A DNA stretch of 64,000 nucleotides from Bifidobacterium tibiigranuli. GTDB taxonomy: Bacteria; Actinomycetota; Actinomycetes; Actinomycetales; Bifidobacteriaceae. Within the stretch, counting starts at the first letter, position 1, and each line of letters begins with the position of its first letter. The translations under genes and the position numbers were made by a program. The notes under the pieces were generated by a model. It was not told the origin of the DNA and searched no databases. It saw only the letters and a list, made by a program, of their open reading frames with translations. Of this stretch, positions 57,016 to 64,000 are shown one piece after another. The stretch is taken from positions 62,001 to 126,000 of the forward strand of contig NZ_QLZA01000004.1 of assembly GCF_009371885.1 (NCBI RefSeq), written 5' to 3'.

Positions 57016-58599
57016 TCAGTCGATGGCTCCTGACAGCTTCGCCGCCTGCGGGCGCTCGTTGAGCTGGGGAAGATCAGCTACGTCGGCGTCGTAGAAGCGG
57101 CCCAGGTCGCGGCGGAACTTCTTCAGGCTTTCCTGCGACGAGTAGAGCATATGCCCGGCCGGGTAATACGTGAAGGCGATGTTGCCGCGCAGCGCCTCGG
57201 GCAGCCCCGTGTGGTCAATGTCGTATTCGGTCTGATTGAAGGGCGTGCATAGGTCGTAGATGCCGTTGCCGATAAGCACTTTGAACGCGGGCTGCTGGCA
57301 GATGGCCGCAGCCAGATCGCCGGTGACCTTCGGGAAGGGGATGATCTGGCTCCACGAGGTTTTCGTGTGCTCAGGCATCTTATGCCACCACGTCCAGCCT
57401 TTGCCCGGCTCGGTCGATTCCCAATCGAAGTTCGCGAATTCCTGGCGTTCCCGCGTGTCATTCCACTCCAGCTCGTCGCGCAGATAGGCGTTGACGAGGC
57501 TGGCGTAGGCGGGAGCGAGCAGGGCGTCGTCCACCACGAAAGTCTCGTCGTCGCTGACGGCGTCGAGATCGTACCCGGAGGCGCGCCCGTCGTAGCGGCC
57601 GACGATCGTGCCCTTGTCGCGCAGCAGCTGCTTGCGGAATCGCGTATCCAGCACGCGCAGGTCGGAATCGAGCACGTACTGCTCGCTCAACCCCGTCAGT
57701 TCGGCGTAGCGCCTGGCGACGGCGGTTTTAGTTTGCGGGTCGAGCGTCGCGCCTTGCGCCAGAGCGAGGCGCAGCGGGCCGTTCGCGAAGGCGCGGGCCT
57801 GCTGCAAATGCTCGGCGATCTCGGTGTCTGAGGCCGCTTTGCCGTGGTATTTCGCGACCGAGGCGAAGGTGGGGAAGTAGCCGATATAGTACTGGTCCGA
57901 CGTGCTGAGCGTGAAACCGTAGTCCAGGATGTTCGAGATCAGCGTCAGGCCGTTGAGGCTTACGCCGTCCTGCTGCAGGCGGTACGAGAGCGCGGCGCCG
58001 CGCGTGGTGCCGTAGGATTCGCCGAGCACGTATTTGGGCGAGTTCCAGCGGTGGTATGCGGTCAGGAAGGCGCGGATGAACGCGCTGAAGCCGCGCACAT
58101 CGCCGTCCACCGACCACAGCTCGGCCTTCGCTTTCTCCGCGATGCGCGAGAAGCCGGCGCCCGGGGCATCGATGAACACCAGATCGGATTTCGGCAGCAA
58201 TGTATAGGCGTTATCGGTCAGCGAGTAAGGCGCATGGTCGGCCGACGTGTCGTTGACGGCGATGCGACGGGGCGCGAGCGAGCCGAGCAGCAGAAACGTC
58301 GTGGAGGAGCCGGGGCCGCCGTTGAACACGAAGGTGACTGGGCGCGTCGGGTCCGTTTTGCCGTCGGCGTCGAGCGCCTGGAACACGGTGTAGAACACGC
58401 TTGCCGCGGGCTTGACCTTCTCCGTGTCGATGTTCAGCGTGCCTACGGTCGCCTCGTACTGCCATTCGGTGCCATCCAGCGTGATGCTGTGGCGGGTAGC
58501 GTGCGCGCTCTGCGGCGGCAGCTGTTCGGCACTCGCGACATTGTTCGTGTCGGTTTTGGTTTGTGCATCCGATTGTGCGTTCGGCTGCTCGTCGGTCAT
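57016..58599 (-). CDS. Serine carboxypeptidase, family S10
   Basis: About 527 aa. FVFNGGPGSSTTFLLLGSLAPR is the oxyanion region, YVLGESYGTTRGAALSYRLQ holds the nucleophile Ser, NGIYDLCTPF the Asp and YPAGHMLY the His. There is no signal peptide with the chosen start (ATG 58599, AGGAG upstream), so it appears cytoplasmic, as in other bacterial S10 members. The frame open to 58755 lacks a ribosome site. Its peptide substrate is unknown. Confidence 0.88.
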   Translation of the reverse strand: MTDEQPNAQSDAQTKTDTNNVASAEQLPPQSAHATRHSITLDGTEWQYEATVGTLNIDTEKVKPAASVFYTVFQALDADGKTDPTRPVTFVFNGGPGSSTTFLLLGSLAPRRIAVNDTSADHAPYSLTDNAYTLLPKSDLVFIDAPGAGFSRIAEKAKAELWSVDGDVRGFSAFIRAFLTAYHRWNSPKYVLGESYGTTRGAALSYRLQQDGVSLNGLTLISNILDYGFTLSTSDQYYIGYFPTFASVAKYHGKAASDTEIAEHLQQARAFANGPLRLALAQGATLDPQTKTAVARRYAELTGLSEQYVLDSDLRVLDTRFRKQLLRDKGTIVGRYDGRASGYDLDAVSDDETFVVDDALLAPAYASLVNAYLRDELEWNDTRERQEFANFDWESTEPGKGWTWWHKMPEHTKTSWSQIIPFPKVTGDLAAAICQQPAFKVLIGNGIYDLCTPFNQTEYDIDHTGLPEALRGNIAFTYYPAGHMLYSSQESLKKFRRDLGRFYDADVADLPQLNERPQAAKLSGAID

Positions 58600-58921
58600 A
58601 TGACTGTCTCCTAGGATCATTGCGGCAACGGTTGGCAATATGCCTCCAGTGTATTCTGCGGTGGTACACACCGGGGGAATGCATATTGAAAAAACCAGCC
58701 AACCACGGATAGGCTTGCATTCACAAATAGAATCCGGTCTGGACAACATGCTCATATGGCACGACCGTTAAATATTAGGGACAACGATAGTCGTCGGCAC
58801 CCGATAATGTCGGAAAAGACCGGGCAGGACATATATGACACGCCCTCAATAAACCTACGTTGTTAACTTAAACTCCCAACTGGTATTGTTGCTTGCAGTT
58901 CGTTCGTATGGGGGAGGGGCA
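58600..58921. other. Left flank of the AT-rich island
   Basis: Base composition falls to AT-rich from about 58756. A weak promoter, TTAACT near 58863 and TATTGT near 58884, may serve the FRG gene. No integrase, tRNA or clear flanking repeat was seen. Confidence 0.35.
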
Positions 58922-60094
58922 GTGGCAGACAAATCAGTTAAGTCAGTGTCAGATTTTATACAAACAATTCAAGAGAAAGTAATTTCTCTTCGCCGAATTA
59001 GCGGTTCTGATTTGTTCGTATTTCGAGGCGAACCTAAGCTTTTTCAAACACATGGGATGCCGAATGTATTTCGTGAACCTAATAAATCGTCGCTTGAAAA
59101 CATACCGTATTATGAAAAGAACATACTCGACATTTTTCGATCATATGGGTTCTCAGAAAGCCTTAGTTATTTAGAGCTCGCAATAGATGCACAGCATGGA
59201 GGGTTTGCGAGCCGTCTTCTTGACATTTCCTTCAACTCATTGGTGGCGTTATTCTTTGCCGCTGAGAAGTCCGAAAATGACGAGCACCCTGAAAATGCTG
59301 CGGTATACGTTTACGCCGTAAATGATCTCTATTCGCCGGAATCGCACAACGTCCAAGATCTATATGATTCGATACTTGATCAAGAGCCAACTTACAACAA
59401 TCGACTGTCGGGCTATAGCCACATTTTCATTGACTATGTGAAATCTAACAAACGAATTATCGCACAGAACGGTGGGTTCATTCTTTTCCCTGGAACAGAA
59501 TACGTTCCTTTCCCTCCATTTAAAACTGACAGAGTGGTCATAGATGGTGCGCACAAAAAAAGAATTCTTAATGAACTCGCTTCTTTTTTTGGTATTACAG
59601 AGGGAAGTATTTATCCCGAAAGCAACACTAACGTTGGATATCTCACAAAAAAAGCGCAACATATGCGCAATGACGGCATGTCCGCAGTTCAGCAACAAAA
59701 GGCTTTTATTGATGAGTTCGAAAATTACTGTGAGTACTACATCGAACAAGCGACATACATCATGACAGATCTGAATTCGTTAGGGAAGAATTCCTCAGGA
59801 GGAGCTACTAATAAAAACGAAATTCACAGGAAAAAAGAATTTGAAGAACTGCTTCTCGCTATTGAGAAGGAACTTTTATCTGTGAAAACAACTTGGATCG
59901 AGTATCAGAAAAGCTCTCTGAACGTCCAGGAACAAGACTCGCAGAAGGATAAATTGTCTAACGAAAGCTCAAAGAAGTTTGATGCAGTGATGCAGCATTT
60001 TGAACAACAAATTGAATCGATTTGTCAACAATACTATCGGAAAAACAATAGCGATTCCATATTCTCTATCGAATCATTCATGAAGGTGCAGTAA
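58922..60094 (+). CDS. FRG-domain protein
   Basis: About 390 aa, soluble. The FRG domain is at about 10-165: DLFVFRGEP (31-38) gives the name motif, and AQHGGFASRLLDISFNSLVALFFAAE (90-115) is the conserved QHGG/RLLD core. The C-terminal 150 residues are charged and helical without a recognised domain. GTG 58922 is chosen because GGGGGAGGGG precedes it. Codon use is AT-rich, unlike all neighbours. TAATG overlap with the AIPR gene shows coupling. FRG domains have no proven general activity; the context suggests phage defence, which is inference. Confidence 0.85.
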   Translation: MADKSVKSVSDFIQTIQEKVISLRRISGSDLFVFRGEPKLFQTHGMPNVFREPNKSSLENIPYYEKNILDIFRSYGFSESLSYLELAIDAQHGGFASRLLDISFNSLVALFFAAEKSENDEHPENAAVYVYAVNDLYSPESHNVQDLYDSILDQEPTYNNRLSGYSHIFIDYVKSNKRIIAQNGGFILFPGTEYVPFPPFKTDRVVIDGAHKKRILNELASFFGITEGSIYPESNTNVGYLTKKAQHMRNDGMSAVQQQKAFIDEFENYCEYYIEQATYIMTDLNSLGKNSSGGATNKNEIHRKKEFEELLLAIEKELLSVKTTWIEYQKSSLNVQEQDSQKDKLSNESSKKFDAVMQHFEQQIESICQQYYRKNNSDSIFSIESFMKVQ

Positions 60095-62046
60095 TGGCAA
60101 ATGGTAACTTCGGAACAATAGTCACCGACGAGATTGTTGATATCCTTGAATCACAAGGGATTGCGGACATCACTAAAGATGACATCGGCCCCTTGATTTC
60201 CGGCCGACTCACATGGAAAATCGATCACGATATCTCCAGTGATGCAGAAAAGCTTGCTGGAAGTCTTAGAGTATTCTCTACGGCAGAACTTGAAACCGAT
60301 CCAGATGACGTGCAACCCATATTTGTGTTTCATTATGAGCCAGTGCATGATTCTTCAGAACCTTTATCATCTTTGCAACGGTTTATAGATCGACTTAAAT
60401 CCGAAGAGGCGGAACACAAAAAAACTGGCAACGACGGCGCTGACAACAATGAGAATCATGTTGGCGATTGTTTGAAGTTTAACAAACGATCATTACAAAA
60501 CAAAGTGGAGAATATCTATTTTTACAATATCGTAAGTGATCGAGTGTCATTCAATGAATCCACCAAACTGTCGCTCGCAGTCAAACAGTCGTTGAAGGAC
60601 TACGTCAATAAGATTTACGACTTTGACATACCCAACGTGTACAGAATAAAGTTCAACACGATCCTCATTCCCAGTGAAGACAACTTAAAACGGCAAATCA
60701 CCATTCCGATTGTAAGCAGGGTTCGTGCTCTCGACGGCGAGGCCAAAATCTCTCATAAACCGAATGCTGATAAGACGGAGTTGTATTTGAGGTGTACTGT
60801 ATATACCGCCTCCCTTAACGAGATAGTAAAGTTGTACGAGCAAGTCGGTGAGAGTCTATTCGATCAGAATCTTCGCTACCGAATAAAAGAACAGAACGAT
60901 GTTGAGAATGCCATGGGCGCAACAATCCAAAACCAACCGCAAATGTTTTGGTTTCTTAACAACGGCATATCCCTCATTGTGACCGATTCAAATAGAATCG
61001 AAAGGGGAAGGTTCGACGCTATTTCAATAAATCTGCCTGACCAGAAACACGATGATCTCGACACCGTTTCAGTAGTGAACGGTGCGCAAACGATAAGTTC
61101 CTGCTTTTCAATTGACGAAGCAGAATTTAATAAAGATCTTAAAGTTCTCTTACGAGTTTATACATTCGTTCGTAAAAAAGGAAGTGAAATCGATCCAATC
61201 GGGGACAGTCTGTTTCAAGGAGAGGAGAAACAACTCTCAGCAGACAAAGTTGATATTTCAAATAAAATCGACGAGATCACTATCGCTCTAAACAGGCAAA
61301 AGCCTATCCGTCCTGATGATTTAGCTTTCGCTAGTGATTTTGTGAGACAGATGAACTCTGTCCAGCTTGTACCTGCTGAATCCGATGAGAGAGAGGAACA
61401 AGAAAATCGTTTTGATAAGACTAAGTTTGAAATTGTGCGTCGCGGGGACAAAGAGAGCATTTTTTTGCATAAATATTCTCTTATAAGCTTTGCGCGAATC
61501 ATGGAAGCGACAGGTGAGGAACCTTCTCCGGGTAAAGCGCGTTCTAGCGGATCTAGCACACTACTTAAACAAAAAGACGGAAAGTTTATACGTAAAGAGA
61601 TTTTTTTTGAAACTGACGGTTCTGATACAGATTTTTACGACAAATATATTACCAAGTACGCGCATGTTAATCTTGCCTTCAAAGTTAGTAATTATGTCGA
61701 TACACATCAGCAAACATCTGCTAGCACTACATTCAGAGATTCGAACGATATGAATGCCCTTATTAACAACGGAAAGTATTACCTCATCTCATATCTCGTC
61801 AAAAGGCTCACAAAAAATGAAAAATTTGAGGCTGATCCTTCAGAAGAAGCAATAGAAGCAGCATACAACGACCTTTTATCCTCAATTAACAAAAACCTTA
61901 CCGAAATCAAAAATCAATATTATTCCAAACCAGTGTTCGAGTCTCAAAGAGATAGTGGCAAAGATCCTCTTGTGTCAAATGATTTTAAAAAAGATGTTTT
62001 ATTCTCAATTATCTCTAAGTGTTTGGAACCCCCAGATATGTCTTAG
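60094..62046 (+). CDS. AIPR family (abortive infection phage resistance) protein
   Basis: About 650 aa, soluble, AT-rich. The AIPR core is visible: LFDQNLRYRIKE...IQNQPQMFWFLNNGISLIV (about 255-300) and TVSVVNGAQTISSCFSI (about 323-340). The C-terminal half, including ALNRQKPIRPDDLAF and helices to 650, is present, so the length fits a full member. AAGGTG lies before the ATG, which overlaps the FRG stop. AIPR genes are usually found in restriction-like multi-gene clusters; here no methylase, ATPase or nuclease partner is next to it. Confidence 0.87.
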   Translation: MANGNFGTIVTDEIVDILESQGIADITKDDIGPLISGRLTWKIDHDISSDAEKLAGSLRVFSTAELETDPDDVQPIFVFHYEPVHDSSEPLSSLQRFIDRLKSEEAEHKKTGNDGADNNENHVGDCLKFNKRSLQNKVENIYFYNIVSDRVSFNESTKLSLAVKQSLKDYVNKIYDFDIPNVYRIKFNTILIPSEDNLKRQITIPIVSRVRALDGEAKISHKPNADKTELYLRCTVYTASLNEIVKLYEQVGESLFDQNLRYRIKEQNDVENAMGATIQNQPQMFWFLNNGISLIVTDSNRIERGRFDAISINLPDQKHDDLDTVSVVNGAQTISSCFSIDEAEFNKDLKVLLRVYTFVRKKGSEIDPIGDSLFQGEEKQLSADKVDISNKIDEITIALNRQKPIRPDDLAFASDFVRQMNSVQLVPAESDEREEQENRFDKTKFEIVRRGDKESIFLHKYSLISFARIMEATGEEPSPGKARSSGSSTLLKQKDGKFIRKEIFFETDGSDTDFYDKYITKYAHVNLAFKVSNYVDTHQQTSASTTFRDSNDMNALINNGKYYLISYLVKRLTKNEKFEADPSEEAIEAAYNDLLSSINKNLTEIKNQYYSKPVFESQRDSGKDPLVSNDFKKDVLFSIISKCLEPPDMS

Positions 62047-62248
62047 TGAGAGTGCAGCTGACAGTTTCCCTTATTGGTTCCTCTCGTCTGGCCAGCGGTC
62101 AGCTCCTGTATCATGTTGAATCTGCATGAAATCCCATAGCAGGCACGTATATGCTATACATGAATAGAACTATTTATGTGTACAATGGGTACATGAAATC
62201 ATAAGTAATTCGTGTACAAACTCTTGGCTGCCGACGGAGGGAGATGCT
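62047..62248. promoter_or_regulatory. Spacer with hairpin and GTGTACAA repeats
   Basis: CAGCTGAC near 62058 and GTCAGCTC near 62097 can pair and may end the AIPR transcript. GTGTACAA occurs at 62178-62185 and 62212-62219, 34 bp apart, upstream of the DUF4143 gene; a candidate operator pair. Confidence 0.4.
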
Positions 62249-63604
62249 ATGGCCTATATGCGGCGCAAGCTCGAAGATACGATTCGTCACTGGGCGCAGG
62301 CAGGTGATGCGCACCCGCTGATTATTCGTGGTGCCCGAAGGACGGGAAAGACCTATCTTGTCGAGCATGTCGCCCAGGAGGTGTTCGGCGGCGATGTAGT
62401 GAAACTCGATCTGCAGACTGACTTGGGCACCATCGAGAGAATATTCGACGTGCCCACCAACGATATCGATGCCATTGTCGGTCGCATCCGCGAATACACG
62501 GGGAAGCGATGCGAGCCCGGTGCCACGCTCCTGTTCTTCGACGAGATTCAACTGAGCGACAAGGCGTTGAACTCGCTGCGGTTCTTCTCCGGCACCCCTT
62601 GGCGCGTCATTGCAACCGGCAGCCTGCTCGGCGTCGCCGTGAGGAAGCGCCGGCTGCCGTTTCCTTCGGGAGTCAGGCAACTCGACCTTCATCCCATGGA
62701 TTTCGAGGAATTCCTGTGGGCGGTGGATGAACGGCCGCTGTCCGACGCGATCCGCGAACATGCCGATCATCCCGCGTCCTTCCTCATGCACGACAAGGCG
62801 CTTGATCTGTATCATCGCTATCTCGTCGTCGGAGGCATGCCCAAACCGGTGGACGTCTACCGTACTACGCAATCTTTCGAAATGGTGGCCCAGGAGCAGC
62901 GGGAAATCAATGACACGTATGTCAATGACATGACCGATCCCGACAACGGCATCAGCGGGATATCGGCGAAACGCATCTGGGACAGCCTGCCCCGGCAGCT
63001 GCTGCGATCCAGCACGAAAAAGTTCAAGTACGCGGACATCATACGCGGTGGCCGCCGCGAACGCCTGCTCGAACCGTTGGAATGGCTTGAGGCCGCTGGC
63101 ATCATCAGCAGGAACGAGATGACCGGCGACACTGCGGCTCCGCTCTCCCCGTACTCCGACGAGGAAGGGAGCTTCTTCAAGGTGTACGTGGCGGACACCG
63201 GCATCATGTTTTCCAAATTCGACATCGATGCGACACTGCTCCTGCGCCGTGAAACCGCGCAGCTGCTCTCCTCCGATTTCCGTGGGGCGCTGGCTGAGAA
63301 CTATGTCATGCAGGCGCTCCGGGCGAACGGCATCAGCACCTTCTACTGGGCATCCACCGGCAAGGAGAAGGGCGAGCTGGACTTCGTGTTCCAGAACCGC
63401 GCCGCGCAAATCATCCCCGTCGAAGTCAAGTCGGCGCGCAACGTGACGGCGAAAAGCCTGCGAAGGTTCGTGCAGGCAGGGCATTCGGCTAAGGCCTACC
63501 GGCTGTCCGAGCGTGACTTCGGCGCGGATACGGTGGCAGGCACCGAAGTTCCGCTCATTAGTCTGCCGTTGTACGCCGCCTTCACCATTTCTGGCAACGC
63601 ATAG
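62249..63604 (+). CDS. AAA ATPase with DUF4143 domain
   Basis: A 451 aa protein. The N-terminal AAA_14 domain has Walker A IIRGARRTGKTYL and Walker B LLFFDEIQLSD, with the sensor-like VIATGSLLG. The C-terminal DUF4143 domain ends in GELDFVFQNRAAQIIPVEVKSA, resembling a PD-(D/E)xK nuclease core (E-x-D then E-x-K). GGAGGGAG precedes the ATG. Base composition is GC-rich like the chromosome, unlike the FRG-AIPR island next to it. The family is widespread with unclear function. Confidence 0.87.
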   Translation: MAYMRRKLEDTIRHWAQAGDAHPLIIRGARRTGKTYLVEHVAQEVFGGDVVKLDLQTDLGTIERIFDVPTNDIDAIVGRIREYTGKRCEPGATLLFFDEIQLSDKALNSLRFFSGTPWRVIATGSLLGVAVRKRRLPFPSGVRQLDLHPMDFEEFLWAVDERPLSDAIREHADHPASFLMHDKALDLYHRYLVVGGMPKPVDVYRTTQSFEMVAQEQREINDTYVNDMTDPDNGISGISAKRIWDSLPRQLLRSSTKKFKYADIIRGGRRERLLEPLEWLEAAGIISRNEMTGDTAAPLSPYSDEEGSFFKVYVADTGIMFSKFDIDATLLLRRETAQLLSSDFRGALAENYVMQALRANGISTFYWASTGKEKGELDFVFQNRAAQIIPVEVKSARNVTAKSLRRFVQAGHSAKAYRLSERDFGADTVAGTEVPLISLPLYAAFTISGNA

Positions 63605-64000
63605 CCGACCACCTAGCAGGTAGAACGGTTTACTTTGCCGTTCAAAGAGGCATGGCGCAATGAAAGGCGCGGAAAAGAGGGAGAGCATATGCAAGAACTC
63701 GCGGACCAGGCGCGATCGGGTGAGATTGTGGTCAACGCACCCATACACTCGCCGAGGTGGCGTAGTCTGACAACGGGCTGACCGCCGCATAAATCGTTCA
63801 ACTGTAAGCTGTTGGTCACTTGCTCGATATGCCCCAAGGCGCTTATACGATTTTCTATAGCAGTGCAGCGCAGCTTGTGGGACCCGTCCCGCGACGCGGG
63901 CATCCCGGCATACGCAGTTTGCGCTGTGCAGGGATACCCGCAACCGCAATGCCATGCCACCGGCTCATTTCGCGCGGATCAACGATACGATCTTGGCGGC
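63605..64000. other. Right end of the window, no supported gene
   Basis: A 30 codon frame at 63689-63781 (MQELADQARSGEIVV...) has a good GAGGGAGAG ribosome site but no recognisable family; it may be the start of a truncated gene. Nothing else is supported to the end of the window. Confidence 0.3.

Noticed and set aside
63689-63781. 30 codon gene at the end of the window
   Set aside because: It has a ribosome site, but the peptide is short, unrecognised and ends abruptly; kept only as a note.

Overview
The window looks like a chromosome segment of a Bifidobacterium. It is GC-rich outside one island. It carries the actinobacterial OpcA/Zwf pair next to pgl and gnd, a class Ib ribonucleotide reductase nrdHIEF set, and several features typical of bifidobacteria: an FTR1/P19-type iron-uptake gene tail, FetAB, and a GlnP protein with two fused binding domains. 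The genus is an inference from gene content; no rRNA, tRNA or CRISPR array was seen.

Layout. Positions 1-3427 hold the end of an iron-uptake ABC module (permease with a Met/His-rich loop, ATPase, FMN-binding lipoprotein). 3815-13645 holds two polar amino acid ABC transporters flanking two aminotransferase genes. 13907-17258 is a TetR-controlled pair (aldo/keto reductase and a frameshifted DHA2 efflux pump) with one operator at each end. 17355-18475 is a MarR gene and a small membrane protein separated by a tandem-repeat leader. 18446-20740 is a decayed, accessory-looking stretch: an amber-broken zinc-ribbon gene, a coiled-coil membrane protein, a DnaA-box cluster, 21-22 bp iteron-like repeats and an amber-interrupted secreted serine protease. 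21219-33208 holds a sugar porter, nrdFEIH with tandem NrdR boxes, a TetR gene, a P-type ATPase and gnd. 33445-35793 is an accessory insert (zeta-type toxin/antitoxin, an HxlR-like remnant and BrnTA) lying between gnd and the G3E GTPase gene; a 43 bp duplication of the GTPase gene end flanks BrnTA. 35758-48774 holds the G3E GTPase, pgl, opcA-zwf, the glutamine-type transporter, guanine deaminase, a two-component system and a PAP2 phosphatase. 49358-58599 holds FetAB, a CtpE-like P-type ATPase, thiM-thiE-thiD under a TPP riboswitch (thiD is frameshifted) and an S10 peptidase. 58922-62046 is an AT-rich two-gene island encoding an FRG-domain protein and an AIPR protein, followed by an AAA/DUF4143 ATPase.

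How the genes fit together. zwf, opcA, pgl and gnd form the oxidative pentose phosphate branch that supplies NADPH; nrdHIEF uses reducing power for deoxynucleotides; the thi genes salvage thiamin, the cofactor of the bifid-shunt phosphoketolase. Transport is the main theme: three amino acid ABC systems, two iron-related ABC systems, two P-type ATPases and two MFS carriers.

Most notable: (1) the FRG-AIPR island, a candidate two-gene phage-defence module; (2) a roughly 204 bp interspersed repeat with long inverted arms present three times, whose core is inverted in one copy while the arms keep their orientation; (3) an origin-like arrangement of DnaA boxes and iteron-like repeats upstream of the protease; (4) the duplicated GTPase-gene end flanking BrnTA. 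Several genes carry single nonsense or frameshift lesions, which could be real decay or, for the single-base indels, sequence error.
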